NCBI RefSeq assembly: GCF_006345815.1
Contig: NZ_VCIG01000005.1
Location: 310,001-374,000, forward strand
Reading direction: 5' to 3'
DNA length: 64,000 bases
Origin: Ochrobactrum sp. CGA5
Lineage (GTDB): Bacteria > Pseudomonadota > Alphaproteobacteria > Rhizobiales > Rhizobiaceae
The notes below the pieces were generated by a model. That model worked only from the letters and a program-made list of their open reading frames with translations. It searched no databases and was not told the DNA's origin. Position numbers and translations under genes: made by a program. Positions 7,176 through 16,078 of this stretch are shown here, one piece after another; positions within the stretch are counted from its first letter, which is position 1; every line of letters starts with the position of its first letter.

Positions 7176-8312
7176 TCACAGATCAAGCAAGCCGCGCTGG
7201 CGCAGCAATATCCAGAGGAAGAACGGCGCGCCGAAAAGCGCGGTGATGATGCCGATCGGTAATTCTGCCGGAGCCACAATCGTGCGGCTTACCGCATCCG
7301 CGAGAAGCAGAAGCGTAGCGCCCAAAAGAGCCGATGCTGGAAGGAGATAGCGGTGATCTGGGCCGATACTGAGGCGTAACATGTGCGGCACAACAATGCC
7401 GATAAAGCCGATCCCGCCGGCAACCGCCACCGTGGCACCGGTAGCCGCTGCCACGGTAATAATGGCTATGTTTTTGATGCGCTGTACCTGGATGCCAAGA
7501 TGGCCAGCGGCAGCCTCACCGAGCGCCAGCGCGTTGAGGCCACGGGCAAGCAACGGCGAAACCACCAGAATAATAGCGATTACCGGCCCCGCAGCGCCAA
7601 TCTTTGCCCAGGTAGAACCAGCAAGTGAACCAAGGCCCCAGAATGTCAGATCCCGCAACTGCCGGTCATCGGCCAGATAGATGAGCGCGCCAGTCGCCGC
7701 ACCCGCCAAGGCGCCAAGCGCGATACCAGCGAGCAGCATGGTTGCAACGGAGGTGCGCCCGCGACGGGTCGCAACCCGATAGAGCAGCAAAGTGCTGGCG
7801 AGCCCACCCGTAAATGCGGCCAGAGGCAGCGCATAAACACCGAGAACCGCAATGACGGGTGCAAGAAAGGTACCCCCCAGCACAATCATTGATACAGCGC
7901 CAAGACCGGCGCCGGCAGACACGCCGACAAGCGCCGGATCTGCCAACGGATTGCGAAACAGACCCTGCATCACAGCCCCGGAGACGGCTAGACCTGCCCC
8001 AATAAGCATGCCCATGACGATACGCGGGAGACGGATTTCCATGATAATCAAATGATCGCGGCGAAAGGCATCCGCGCCTTCGGTTACACCCGAAGACATC
8101 AGAGCACGCAGAACCGACAATACCGACGCATCCGAAGCACCCGCTGTCAGGCTGAACAAAGTCGCAATGCATAAAGCAACTGCGAGCAATATGATGGCAA
8201 ACCGTGCACGTGCCGCGCGGTCTCCCTTGTCACCATCTAAGGTGATGATTTCATTATCTGAATTGCACGCTGCAAAGCGCTGTTCTCGCGCTAAGCCACC
8301 TTGGCTGGTCAT
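7176..8312 (-). CDS. hmuU: Haemin ABC transporter permease
   Basis: 378 residues from the ATG at 8312, preceded by AAGGAAT; the frame is open further upstream, but that part is not conserved. It is a FecCD-type permease with about ten membrane spans. Typical segments include RLPRIVMGMLIGAGLAVSG, GLFRNPLADPALVGVSAGA and GFIGIVVPHMLRL. It forms the channel for haem with HmuV. The N-terminus has an extra soluble stretch of about 45 residues before the first span. It is in the hemP-hmuSTUV operon, 58 bp after hmuT. Confidence 0.94.
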   Translation of the reverse strand: MTSQGGLAREQRFAACNSDNEIITLDGDKGDRAARARFAIILLAVALCIATLFSLTAGASDASVLSVLRALMSSGVTEGADAFRRDHLIIMEIRLPRIVMGMLIGAGLAVSGAVMQGLFRNPLADPALVGVSAGAGLGAVSMIVLGGTFLAPVIAVLGVYALPLAAFTGGLASTLLLYRVATRRGRTSVATMLLAGIALGALAGAATGALIYLADDRQLRDLTFWGLGSLAGSTWAKIGAAGPVIAIILVVSPLLARGLNALALGEAAAGHLGIQVQRIKNIAIITVAAATGATVAVAGGIGFIGIVVPHMLRLSIGPDHRYLLPASALLGATLLLLADAVSRTIVAPAELPIGIITALFGAPFFLWILLRQRGLLDL

Positions 8313-8370
8313 TTCAATTATTCCTTGCAATCGGGGTTGCGTGTTCTTCGAACAGGCAAACCCGATCATG

Positions 8371-9264
8371 TTATTGTGCTGAGGGAGCGCCGTAGAGTTT
8401 TGTCGACAGGTCGCGAATGGCAGCGCCTGTCCTCGGTCCAAATCCCAACAGGTAGGTTGCTTCCATTGATACGACATTCTTGTCGCGGCCAGCCGGCGTT
8501 GCAGCGATAACAGGATTCTTCAAAAGCGATTCCGGCGTCAATCCGTCCGCACCTGTATCCATTATAAGGATCATGTCCGGCGCGGCCTTTTCGATAGCTT
8601 CGTCGGTAAGCTGCTTGTATCCATGATACTCGGTGACAACATTCTGGCCACCGGCAAGCTCGATCATGCCATTGGCCGCAGTGCCTGCCCCCGATGCCAT
8701 CATACGCCCGCCGGGAGCGGATAGCACGAAAAGCACTCGTTTGCGCGAACCGTGGGCGGCCGCTGCTTTTTCAGCGACGGAGATATCCCGCCAAACGTCA
8801 GCGGCGAGCGCCCTGGCCTTGTCTTCCAGACCGAGAGCCTTGCCCACGATCTCAATTTTCTTCGCGACGCTTTCGCCGGTATAGGTTTCCGGCACGACAA
8901 TCATCGGTACCGATGCTTTTTTCAAAACATCGAGCATATCCTGCGGACCGCTGCCTTCGAGGAGCAGGATGCCGGTCGGGTTAACCGAGAGCACACCTTC
9001 CGGTGCAAGCTGGCGCATATAACCGATATCCGGCAGCTTCTTTACCGCGTCAGGATATACACTCGTCTGATCACGCGCGACGAGCATTTCTTCTGCACCA
9101 AGGGCGTAGACGATTTCCGTAAGGGAGCCGCCAACGGAAACAATGCGCGACGTATCATCGAAATGATCAACAGTATCAGCGTGAACGGCACCGGCAACCG
9201 CCATCGACAATACGATGGCAGCCAGTGCGGCTCCACGCCTGAAGCGTGAGGAAATGATCGACAT
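8371..9264 (-). CDS. hmuT: Haemin-binding periplasmic protein
   Basis: 297 residues from the ATG at 9264, which follows GGTGAGGAC. A signal peptide of about 30 residues ends at AVHA-DTV. The rest is a class III substrate-binding protein (TroA/BtuF fold). RIVSVGGSLTEIVYALG and RDQTSVYP include the tyrosine that ligates haem in HmuT/ShuT proteins. It captures haem released by the outer-membrane receptor and passes it to HmuUV. It lies 10 bp after hmuS in the operon. Confidence 0.94.
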   Translation of the reverse strand: MSIISSRFRRGAALAAIVLSMAVAGAVHADTVDHFDDTSRIVSVGGSLTEIVYALGAEEMLVARDQTSVYPDAVKKLPDIGYMRQLAPEGVLSVNPTGILLLEGSGPQDMLDVLKKASVPMIVVPETYTGESVAKKIEIVGKALGLEDKARALAADVWRDISVAEKAAAAHGSRKRVLFVLSAPGGRMMASGAGTAANGMIELAGGQNVVTEYHGYKQLTDEAIEKAAPDMILIMDTGADGLTPESLLKNPVIAATPAGRDKNVVSMEATYLLGFGPRTGAAIRDLSTKLYGAPSAQ

Positions 9265-9274
9265 TGTCCTCACC

Positions 9275-10351
9275 TTATGCAGCAGACGACTGCGGTAGGC
9301 GCGGAAGATTTTCCGCAATCATGCGCCAGTCGGCCAACTCTACTTCACCTTCATGGCGCTCGCCGAAGAACTGAACGATCAGTTCCCCTCTCGCATCGTA
9401 GGCTTCCAGCGATGTCACGTGACCGTCTTTTGTGGGCTTGCGCACAACCCAGACATCGGCAATGTGATCGACGCGCAGGTGCATATGGAACGTAGGGTCC
9501 AGTACGTTCAGCCACGGGCCCATCATTTTGATCTCGAGGATTGGACCCGTATGGATCTGGATGCAGCCGCGGCTGCCAACAAAGCACATGATCGGCAGCT
9601 TCTCCTGCACGGCCTGGTTCATCATGGCTTCGACAGAAGAGGTATCAACACGCCATGCGAAATTATGACCGGCAAGATGCACCGCCTGATGGCGATCCAC
9701 ACCGAAATCTTTCAGCAGACCGACAAACTGATGCACATCGGTGAGAGCGCCCCAACGTTCGCGGAATGCGTCGATATCAAGAAGCGATATGTCGGCCTTC
9801 GGCCCCTTTGGCGCAAGAGCGCTGGTCTCAATGAACGGTGACTGGTCTTCCAGCAGCAAATCGCTGACGAGCGCTTCGTAAGCTTCAACGTTGGAAGCCG
9901 GACGCAGATGAATCTTGAAGACCGCTTCGCCCGTGGCGTCAAAGAACTGCAGGCTGCGGCGCTTTGCTTCGCCGTCCTGCTTGGAAACCGCAAAACCGTG
10001 AACCCAATGCTTGGGAAAAATGCGAAGATCTATTTCCTTGCCCAGTGCCAGCGAGGCATGCGGTCCCCAGATCGTCTTTTCGAAAGGTCCGATCTTCTCA
10101 TGGACAACACTCTCATTGCGCGTCAGCGCCATGATTTCACCGACGGCCCCAATACGGTTCAACAGCGTTTCGACATCGGCGCGAACACGCCTCGCCGAAA
10201 TCGGCACCGCTGCATCTTGTCCGCAGTGTGCGGCTACAAAATCGGCTTCTGATATCCCGAGGCTCTGCGCAAAGTCACGTTCACGCATTTTTGGATTATC
10301 AGCCCGTGCCTTGAGAATCTGCTCTGGGGAGGGCTTGGAATGAGTCGTCAT
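9275..10351 (-). CDS. hmuS: Haemin-degrading/haem-trafficking protein HmuS
   Basis: 358 residues, the normal length for HemS/ChuS/HmuS. It consists of two similar halves, each with a HemS-like beta-sheet domain. The conserved WVHGFAV and the second-half HNFAWRVDT segments are visible. HmuS binds imported haem in the cytoplasm and transfers or degrades it. It is the second gene of the haem operon, 11 bp downstream of hemP. A dedicated monooxygenase (hmuQ at 13107) is also present, so HmuS may act mainly as a carrier here. Confidence 0.95.
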   Translation of the reverse strand: MTTHSKPSPEQILKARADNPKMRERDFAQSLGISEADFVAAHCGQDAAVPISARRVRADVETLLNRIGAVGEIMALTRNESVVHEKIGPFEKTIWGPHASLALGKEIDLRIFPKHWVHGFAVSKQDGEAKRRSLQFFDATGEAVFKIHLRPASNVEAYEALVSDLLLEDQSPFIETSALAPKGPKADISLLDIDAFRERWGALTDVHQFVGLLKDFGVDRHQAVHLAGHNFAWRVDTSSVEAMMNQAVQEKLPIMCFVGSRGCIQIHTGPILEIKMMGPWLNVLDPTFHMHLRVDHIADVWVVRKPTKDGHVTSLEAYDARGELIVQFFGERHEGEVELADWRMIAENLPRLPQSSAA

Positions 10352-10362
10352 CTGTTGGTCGC

Positions 10363-10647
10363 CTACTTGTTTAGGATGAGCTTGCCTTGGCGGGTGATCT
10401 TAAGGCGATAGAGCGAGCCGCCATGCTCTATGCCCACTTCTCGGGAGCCGTCGAAGAGTTCGCGGCTGCCATAGGTTTTCAGTTGCGGCTCAAGCGCACC
10501 GTCACCAAACCTGGGTTTTATCTGAGCCGTACCAAACCCGCTTGAACCGCCGCTGAGCTGGCTTTCAGGAATACGATTCCCGGTTCTTTCGGAAACGGGT
10601 CCGCGCGGCAACCGAACCTGCATGTCGATATGGATTCGCCTGTTCAT
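10363..10647 (-). CDS. hemP: Haemin uptake protein HemP/HmuP
   Basis: 94 residues. The C-terminal 45 residues carry the HemP signature, with SRELFDGSREVGIEHGG followed by YRLKITRQGKLILNK. The N-terminal half is variable and proline/glycine-rich. In Bradyrhizobium and Sinorhizobium HmuP acts with Irr to activate the haem receptor gene. Here it is the first gene of hemP-hmuSTUV and divergent from that receptor, which fits such a role. The shared intergenic region carries a TGA-N9-TCA RirA-type box. Confidence 0.92.
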   Translation of the reverse strand: MNRRIHIDMQVRLPRGPVSERTGNRIPESQLSGGSSGFGTAQIKPRFGDGALEPQLKTYGSRELFDGSREVGIEHGGSLYRLKITRQGKLILNK

Positions 10648-10701
10648 TTTCTCGCCTCAGCATCGACTTTCCACACGGTGATGACAGCAAATTTGTTTTG
10701 T

Positions 10702-10716
10702 TGACATCAATAGTCA
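10702..10716. promoter_or_regulatory. Candidate RirA operator (IRO box) in the hemP-hmuR divergent promoter
   Basis: TTGACATCAATAGTCATG contains TGA (10702-10704), nine bases and TCA (10714-10716), an IRO-type motif. It is 55 bp before hemP and about 200 bp before hmuR, so one site could control both directions in response to iron. Confidence 0.62.
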
Positions 10717-10917
10717 TGTTTATTAATCACTGCATTACTGGAATAATCGAGTCAAGTTTAAATCTTGCTTTTCCAGCGCAAGCCCGGAAGAAACTGTCTT
10801 CCCAGCCAGCACACGGCCTTCTCTCGAGGAGGAAGTCATAAACAATTGAATTTTTTGGTTTCTTCGTCATCCGCTGGGTCGACGAAGCGTGTCTGGGTCA
10901 TGAAGGAAAAATTGGAA

Positions 10918-12927
10918 ATGCGGGCGACTGGTGGGGTTCACAAATGGTCTTTTCTGTCAAGCACAGGGCTTGCTGTCATTCTGGCGGCAATGACGTCACA
11001 AGCTTTTGCGCAGGAACAGAAAGGCTCTGAAGAGGAAGCTGGCGTAGCGTTGAAGACGATCACCATTCGCCGGGCAGCAGATGCACAAGCGCTGACCGCC
11101 GTTGCGGCACCAGTCGGCAAGGTTGACCGCGAAGACATCAATCGCTTTGGCGGCGCGAAGCTTGATGACGTGTTGCGTGGCACGGCTGGTGTATTCACCC
11201 TTCAAAATGCTTCCAATCCGGGTGTCGCGGTCAATATTCGTGGTTTCGAAGGCTCTGGCCGCGTCAACATGATGATCGACGGCGTACCGCAGAGCTATCG
11301 CAACACCGCGCACGATGCGCAGGGCTATGCCTATATCGATCCGAACCTGTTATCTGAAATCGACGTGGCACGCGGCGCAGTGACAACCGAAGGCGGAACC
11401 GGTCTAGCAGGCAGCGTCAATTTCCGTACACTCGGCGTCGATGACGTCATTCTTGATGGTAAAGACAAGGGCGTTCTCGGTCGCGCTTCCTGGGGCAGCA
11501 ATGGAACCGGTTTCTCTGAAATGCTGGCAGGTGCCGCCCGCGTCAGCTCCATCGGGATTGTTGCGGCAATCAGCCGTCACGATTCCAATGATTACAAAAA
11601 CGGCGACGGCGTAACCGTGGAGAAGTCTGGCGAGGAACTGACGTCTGGCCTGTTCAAAGCCGAATTCGGTCTTGGTGAAGACCAGAAACTAACCCTTGGC
11701 GGTGTGCTCTACAACAACCATTATGGTACATATGCGAATGGTTACCGACCGGGAACATACACCATCTACGATATGTCTCTGCAGAACCGCACCTTCTTCG
11801 CACAGTATAATTATAACCCGTCCGACAACGATCTCATTGGTATCGATGTCAACCTCTACCGCAACAGCACCTTGCAGAACTGGGTGGACGGCAATGGCAG
11901 CTATGTTGGGCGTCAGATTTCAACCGATACTACGGGCTTGACCGCTTCTAACACATCACGCTTCACCTTTGGCGACGTAGCGGTTGCGTGGAAGAATGGC
12001 TTTGAAATTAATCGCGACAATGCGGGGGGGAACATTACCGGGGTCAACCCGACGGACGCCAACTCTAATCGTGGAGCGGTTTTCTCGGAAGCTACCTGGA
12101 ATTATCAAGCCTTGCAGGTCGTCACCGGTCTTCGCTACGATTATTTCAAGCTTGAGAGCGAAGACAGTTCTATTTCTAACAGCGATGGTGAACTGAGCCC
12201 GAAAGTCACCGTAGCCTATAACGTGACTGACTGGCTGCAACCTTACATCACCTATGCGCATTCAATGCGTTCGCCAAGCCTGCAGGAAACATTCCTCGGT
12301 GGTGTGGCGCATGCGGGTACTACAGGTTTGCGCGGCAATCCGAATCTACGCCCTGAAAAGCAGCGTGGATGGGAATTCGGCGTCAACATCGCGCGCGACG
12401 GCATAATTACCGCGGAAGATGGCCTGCGTATCAAAGCCAACTACTACATGATGCGTGTTGAGGACTATATCACGGCATCGAGCACGAACAGCCAGTTCGT
12501 CAATGTCGATGGTACTTCCGATGTGAAAGGCTTCGAACTTGACGCGCGTTATGATGCCGGCTTCGCCTTTGGTGGCATTGCTTATACGCATTCCACCTCA
12601 GAACTCCCCGAACAGACGGCAGGGCTCGGTGCAAACCAATATCTGCCGGAAGATGTCGTAACGGTTACGGCCGGTGCGCGCTTCTTCGAACGCAAGCTGG
12701 AAAGCGGTCTGCGGGTCCAGCACGTTTCCAGCGGCAGAAGCATAACCGGAAATGATACCGATCCCTATACACTGGTCGACGTCTTTGCGAAGTACAAGTT
12801 CACCGATACGGTTGATCTTTCACTTCAGGTGCTCAATATCGCCGATAAGGAATATACCCCTGCCCTCAGCACCTATGGATCTGGTCGCGGACGTACGTTC
12901 CTCGTCTCGACACAGTTCCAGTTCTAA
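10918..12927 (+). CDS. hmuR: TonB-dependent haem/haemoglobin receptor
   Basis: 669 residues from the ATG at 10918, with a signal peptide ending AFA-QEQ. An in-frame ATG at 10900 would add six residues, and the frame is open to 10765. A plug domain at about residues 50-165 contains DDVLRGTAGVF and NIRGFEG. A 22-stranded barrel follows, ending in a terminal aromatic residue (TQFQF). The haem-receptor NPNL motif occurs in GLRGNPNLRPE with a nearby histidine (GVAHAG). It imports haem through the outer membrane using TonB energy. It is divergent from hemP-hmuSTUV and probably under RirA control. The Brucella counterpart is called BhuA. Confidence 0.93.
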   Translation: MRATGGVHKWSFLSSTGLAVILAAMTSQAFAQEQKGSEEEAGVALKTITIRRAADAQALTAVAAPVGKVDREDINRFGGAKLDDVLRGTAGVFTLQNASNPGVAVNIRGFEGSGRVNMMIDGVPQSYRNTAHDAQGYAYIDPNLLSEIDVARGAVTTEGGTGLAGSVNFRTLGVDDVILDGKDKGVLGRASWGSNGTGFSEMLAGAARVSSIGIVAAISRHDSNDYKNGDGVTVEKSGEELTSGLFKAEFGLGEDQKLTLGGVLYNNHYGTYANGYRPGTYTIYDMSLQNRTFFAQYNYNPSDNDLIGIDVNLYRNSTLQNWVDGNGSYVGRQISTDTTGLTASNTSRFTFGDVAVAWKNGFEINRDNAGGNITGVNPTDANSNRGAVFSEATWNYQALQVVTGLRYDYFKLESEDSSISNSDGELSPKVTVAYNVTDWLQPYITYAHSMRSPSLQETFLGGVAHAGTTGLRGNPNLRPEKQRGWEFGVNIARDGIITAEDGLRIKANYYMMRVEDYITASSTNSQFVNVDGTSDVKGFELDARYDAGFAFGGIAYTHSTSELPEQTAGLGANQYLPEDVVTVTAGARFFERKLESGLRVQHVSSGRSITGNDTDPYTLVDVFAKYKFTDTVDLSLQVLNIADKEYTPALSTYGSGRGRTFLVSTQFQF

Positions 12928-13025
12928 ATATCTGAGTGGCCTTATCGCCTCTCATTCACGATTGTCACATGTTTGAAGGCCGACCAACCTGACCGCAGCG
13001 GCTTTCTAATACCGAGATGTGACAC

Positions 13026-13056
13026 GGCGGGTGCAGCCGCTACCGCTGTACCCGCC
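13026..13056 (+). repeat. Strong hairpin between hmuR and hmuQ
   Basis: GGCGGGTGCAGC (13026-13037) pairs along its full length with GCTGTACCCGCC (13045-13056), with one G-U wobble and a 7-base loop. No T-run follows. It may stabilise the hmuR transcript end or reduce read-through into hmuQ, 50 bp downstream. Confidence 0.7.
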
Positions 13057-13106
13057 GGAAGTTGTATAAAGTAGCCAATCCCAAACCTGATGGAAAAGGA
13101 TGAGCA

Positions 13107-13421
13107 ATGTTCATAGCCATGAATCGCTTCAAGGTTCGCGTCGGCAGCGAAGCCGACTTTGAAACCGTCTGGAAAAACCGTGACTCCAAATTGTCTGAAC
13201 TTCCAGGTTTCGAAAGCTTTCACCTTTTGCGCGGTGCGACCAACGATGAGGAAGGCTACACGCTTTATGCTTCGCACACGGTCTGGCGCAATCGCGAAGA
13301 TTTCGTCGCATGGACCAAGTCTGAACAGTTTCGTGATGCGCATCGCAATGCCGGAGGCAACAAACCGCTCTATCTCGGACCTCCTCAATTCGAAGGCTTC
13401 AGCTCCGTTCTTGCTTCCTGA
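13107..13421 (+). CDS. hmuQ: IsdG/HmuQ-family haem-degrading monooxygenase
   Basis: 104 residues, the usual size for the ABM-fold haem oxygenases. The three active-site residues of IsdG-type enzymes can be placed: Asn6 in MFIAMNRF, Trp69 in DFVAWTK and His79 in RDAHRNA. It cleaves haem in the cytoplasm to release iron. Alphaproteobacterial orthologues are HmuQ/HmuD and Brucella BhuQ. It lies 180 bp after hmuR on the same strand and may be partly co-transcribed with it, with a hairpin between. A GGAAAAGGATGAG ribosome site precedes the ATG. Confidence 0.93.
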   Translation: MFIAMNRFKVRVGSEADFETVWKNRDSKLSELPGFESFHLLRGATNDEEGYTLYASHTVWRNREDFVAWTKSEQFRDAHRNAGGNKPLYLGPPQFEGFSSVLAS

Positions 13422-13717
13422 CACACAGCAGAAACGTCCATACACAAGGTGCGGCGAAATAGCGCATTCAGCCATGACAACGTCATTCATACGCTGTCAT
13501 GGCAACTACGGAATACCGATTATCGTTTAAAGATGGGTAGTTAACTCATATTTAGAATGATTCTAACTTATTGATTTTTAGAACATTTCAAAAACATAAA
13601 AATTGACAGAACCGAGCTCAACCAGTCATAACCTGACTTAAATTGGCGGGTTTTATGAACGCCGCTAAGTAATGCCTTTAATGTTCGGGCCTTTAACCCT
13701 TGCAGTTGGAGGGACCA
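13422..13717. other. Intergenic region upstream of bfd
   Basis: About 300 bases holding an inverted repeat (GCCATGACAACG at 13471-13482 with CGCTGTCATGGC at 13492-13503, one mismatch), which could end the hmuQ transcript. An Irr-type box at 13551-13567 follows. Below it are candidate promoter elements (TTGATT at 13571 and CATAAA at 13595; TTGACA at 13603). Confidence 0.5.
13551..13567. promoter_or_regulatory. Irr box (ICE) upstream of bfd-bfr
   Basis: TTTAGAA-TGA-TTCTAAC matches the Irr iron-control element TTTAGAA-N3-TTCTAAA at 13 of 14 fixed positions. Irr represses iron-storage genes under low iron in rhizobia and their relatives, so a site before bacterioferritin is expected. A possible -35/-10 pair begins four bases downstream at 13571. 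Confidence 0.8.
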
Positions 13718-13882
13718 TTGACCGGTTCAGTTCGGCCTCGCGCCAAAGATGAAGTTAATCCGCCAGATTTTCAAGCTGGCAGCACAGTTGAAAAGCACAT
13801 TGAGCTGGTAAAATCCTTCCATTCTGCGCATTTCGTGTCCGATTTGCGCCTCGCAGACCTGGGAGATACTTTCTCATGCTAG
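13718..13882 (+). CDS. Possible small ORF overlapping the bfd start
   Basis: A TTG at 13718 is preceded by GGAGGGACCA, a strong ribosome-site sequence, and opens 54 codons ending in TAG at 13880-13882. The stop overlaps the ATG of bfd (13876) in the arrangement ATGCTAG. The peptide (LTGSVRPRAKDEVNPP...) shows no recognised domain. It could be a real coupled leader peptide or a chance frame; I cannot separate these. Confidence 0.25.
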   Translation: MTGSVRPRAKDEVNPPDFQAGSTVEKHIELVKSFHSAHFVSDLRLADLGDTFSC

Positions 13883-14187
13883 TCTGTAGCTGCAACGTTA
13901 TTACCGATAAAGACATCGAGGCTGTTGTTATAGAGCTTCTCGATGAGGATTGCTGGCAACTTATCGTTCCCGGTACCGTCTATAATGCCATGTCCAAGCG
14001 CGGCCGTTGCTGTGGCTGCTTCCCAAACGTCGTGGAAACGATCATAAGGGTGACTGAAGAGTATCATCTTCGTCACAACCAAATGGACGAAAACGTGGTC
14101 CAGTTCATGGATCGTGTACGTTCTTTACGCGACAAATTCGGGAGTTCATGGAATGAAAGGCGAACCAAAGGTCATCGAGCGGCTTAA
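13876..14187 (+). CDS. bfd: Bacterioferritin-associated ferredoxin
   Basis: 103 residues, longer than the 64-residue E. coli protein. It begins MLVCSCN, giving the CxC cluster ligands C4 and C6; the second pair is in RCCGCFPN (C45 and C48). The spacing between pairs is about 38, against about 31 in typical Bfd, and the tail is extended by about 40 residues. Bfd carries a [2Fe-2S] cluster and delivers electrons to bacterioferritin to release stored iron. The last 35 bp overlap the start of bfr in another frame, which suggests coupled translation. An Irr-type box lies upstream. Confidence 0.88.
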   Translation: MLVCSCNVITDKDIEAVVIELLDEDCWQLIVPGTVYNAMSKRGRCCGCFPNVVETIIRVTEEYHLRHNQMDENVVQFMDRVRSLRDKFGSSWNERRTKGHRAA

Positions 14188-14638
14188 CGAGGCATTGTTT
14201 CTCGAGCTTGGCGCTGTGAACCAGTACTGGCTTCACTACCGCCTCCTCAACGACTGGGGTTTCACGCGTCTTGCAAAGAAGGAACGTGAAGAGTCCATCG
14301 AAGAAATGCATCATGCCGACAAGCTGATTGACCGCATTATTTTCCTCGAAGGCCACCCGAACCTGCAGACCGTGGCTCCGCTGCGCATCGGCCAGAACGT
14401 CAAGGAAGTCTTGGAAGCCGATCTTGCAGGAGAATACGACGCACGCGCTTCCTACAAGAAGTCCCGCGAAATCTGCGACGAGCTGGGCGACTACGTTTCC
14501 AAGCAGCTTTTCGATGAGCTTCTGGCGGATGAGGAAGGTCACATCGATTTCCTCGAAACCCAGCTCGACCTTCTCGCCAAGATTGGCGAAGAGCGTTATG
14601 GCCAGCTCAATGCGGCCCCAGCCGATCAGGCTGAGTAA
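14153..14638 (+). CDS. bfr: Bacterioferritin
   Basis: 161 residues from the ATG at 14153, preceded by GGGAG. The haem ligand Met52 is visible in IEEMHHA. The ferroxidase ligands Glu18, Glu51 and His54 are present, as is the later [12 protein letters not shown] helix. It forms a 24-subunit haem-containing shell that oxidises and stores iron in the cytoplasm. It overlaps bfd by 35 bp and shares its promoter with the Irr-type box at 13551. A clear terminator follows. Confidence 0.97.
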   Translation: MKGEPKVIERLNEALFLELGAVNQYWLHYRLLNDWGFTRLAKKEREESIEEMHHADKLIDRIIFLEGHPNLQTVAPLRIGQNVKEVLEADLAGEYDARASYKKSREICDELGDYVSKQLFDELLADEEGHIDFLETQLDLLAKIGEERYGQLNAAPADQAE

Positions 14639-14660
14639 GCCAATCACAGTAAACCAAATG

Positions 14661-14689
14661 AAGCCGGGGCTTGTGCTCCGGCTTTTTTT
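14661..14689 (+). terminator. Rho-independent terminator of bfd-bfr
   Basis: AAGCCGG (14661-14667) pairs with CCGGCTT (14678-14684), extended inward by G-C pairs, and a run of seven T follows. Confidence 0.92.
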
Positions 14690-14764
14690 ATCATCTCAAC
14701 TTTACCGTTGCCCCTTTAACGTGATATTGCGCGCCCAATCTCCGATATTTGCAAGGTTCTCCCA

Positions 14765-16078
14765 ATGAGCGCACCGCGCGTCAGTTTTGTTTCTCTTGGC
14801 TGCCCAAAAGCGCTGGTCGATTCCGAACGTATAATCACCAGCCTTCGCTCCGAGGGCTATGAAATTTCCCGCAAGCATGACGGTGCCGATTTGGTCATCG
14901 TCAATACTTGCGGTTTTCTCGATTCCGCACGTGATGAATCGCTGGATGCAATTGGCCTTGCTCTTAACGAAAACGGTAAGGTTATCGTGACCGGCTGCCT
15001 CGGTGCAGAACCCGATGTCATCCGGCAGCGTCATCCGAACGTGCTGGCGATCACTGGCCCCCAGGCTTATGAAAGCGTCATGAGCGCGGTGCACGAAGCA
15101 GTGCCTCCCGCACATGATCCGTTTGTTGACCTGGTGCCACCACAAGGGGTCAAGCTTACACCCCGCCACTACGCCTATCTCAAGATCTCCGAAGGCTGTT
15201 CAAACCGCTGCTCCTTCTGCATCATTCCGGCATTGCGCGGCGATCTGGTATCGCGCCCCATCGATCAAGTGCTGCGTGAGGCAGAAAAACTGGTCAATGC
15301 AGGCGTAAAGGAAATACTCGTCATCTCGCAGGATACGAGCGCCTACGGTCTCGATAACAAATATCAGGAAGCCATGTGGCAGGACCGCACAGTTCGCACC
15401 AAGTTTCTCGACCTCTCTCGTGAACTGGGTGACATGGGCGTGTGGGTGCGTATGCACTACGTATACCCATACCCGCATGTTGATGAAGTCATTCCATTGA
15501 TGGCGGAAGGCAAGATTCTGCCTTATCTCGACATTCCTTTCCAGCACGCTTCACCGGCGGTTTTGAAGAACATGCGCCGTCCAGCTCATCAGGAAAAGAC
15601 CTCGCGCCGTATTCAAGCATGGCGTGAAACCTGCCCGGATCTGGCGGTGCGATCCACGTTCATCGTCGGCTATCCTGGTGAAACGGAAGAAGATTTCCAG
15701 ATGCTTCTCGACTGGCTCGATGAAGCCAAGATTGAGCGTGCCGGCTGCTTCAAATATGAGCCGGTCAAGGGGGCGAAAGCCAACGATCTGGGTCTTGAAC
15801 AGGTTCCAGACGAAATCAAGGAAGCCCGCTGGCATCGTTTCATGGCCAAACAGCAGCAGATTTCGACCAATCTCCTCAAGAAAAAGGTCGGTAAACGCCT
15901 GCCAGTGATCATCGATGAAGCAAACGGCACGATAGGCAAGGGGCGCACGCGTTACGATGCCCCGGAAATCGACGGCAGTGTTCACATCCAGTCGCGTCGC
16001 CCCCTTCGTGTCGGCGACATCGTGACCGTGAAGATCGAGGCGAGCGATGCTTATGATCTGCACGGCATCGCGGTCTGA
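14765..16078 (+). CDS. rimO: Ribosomal protein uS12 methylthiotransferase RimO
   Basis: 437 residues. The N-terminal MTTase domain starts with [16 protein letters not shown] and has the cluster cysteines in NTCGF and VTGCLG. The radical-SAM motif CSNRCSFC is near residue 150, and a C-terminal TRAM domain is present (about 370-437). RimO adds a methylthio group to the conserved Asp of ribosomal protein S12 using two iron-sulfur clusters. Its stop codon overlaps the start of the next gene as TGATG, so the two are translated together. Confidence 0.97.
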   Translation: MSAPRVSFVSLGCPKALVDSERIITSLRSEGYEISRKHDGADLVIVNTCGFLDSARDESLDAIGLALNENGKVIVTGCLGAEPDVIRQRHPNVLAITGPQAYESVMSAVHEAVPPAHDPFVDLVPPQGVKLTPRHYAYLKISEGCSNRCSFCIIPALRGDLVSRPIDQVLREAEKLVNAGVKEILVISQDTSAYGLDNKYQEAMWQDRTVRTKFLDLSRELGDMGVWVRMHYVYPYPHVDEVIPLMAEGKILPYLDIPFQHASPAVLKNMRRPAHQEKTSRRIQAWRETCPDLAVRSTFIVGYPGETEEDFQMLLDWLDEAKIERAGCFKYEPVKGAKANDLGLEQVPDEIKEARWHRFMAKQQQISTNLLKKKVGKRLPVIIDEANGTIGKGRTRYDAPEIDGSVHIQSRRPLRVGDIVTVKIEASDAYDLHGIAV

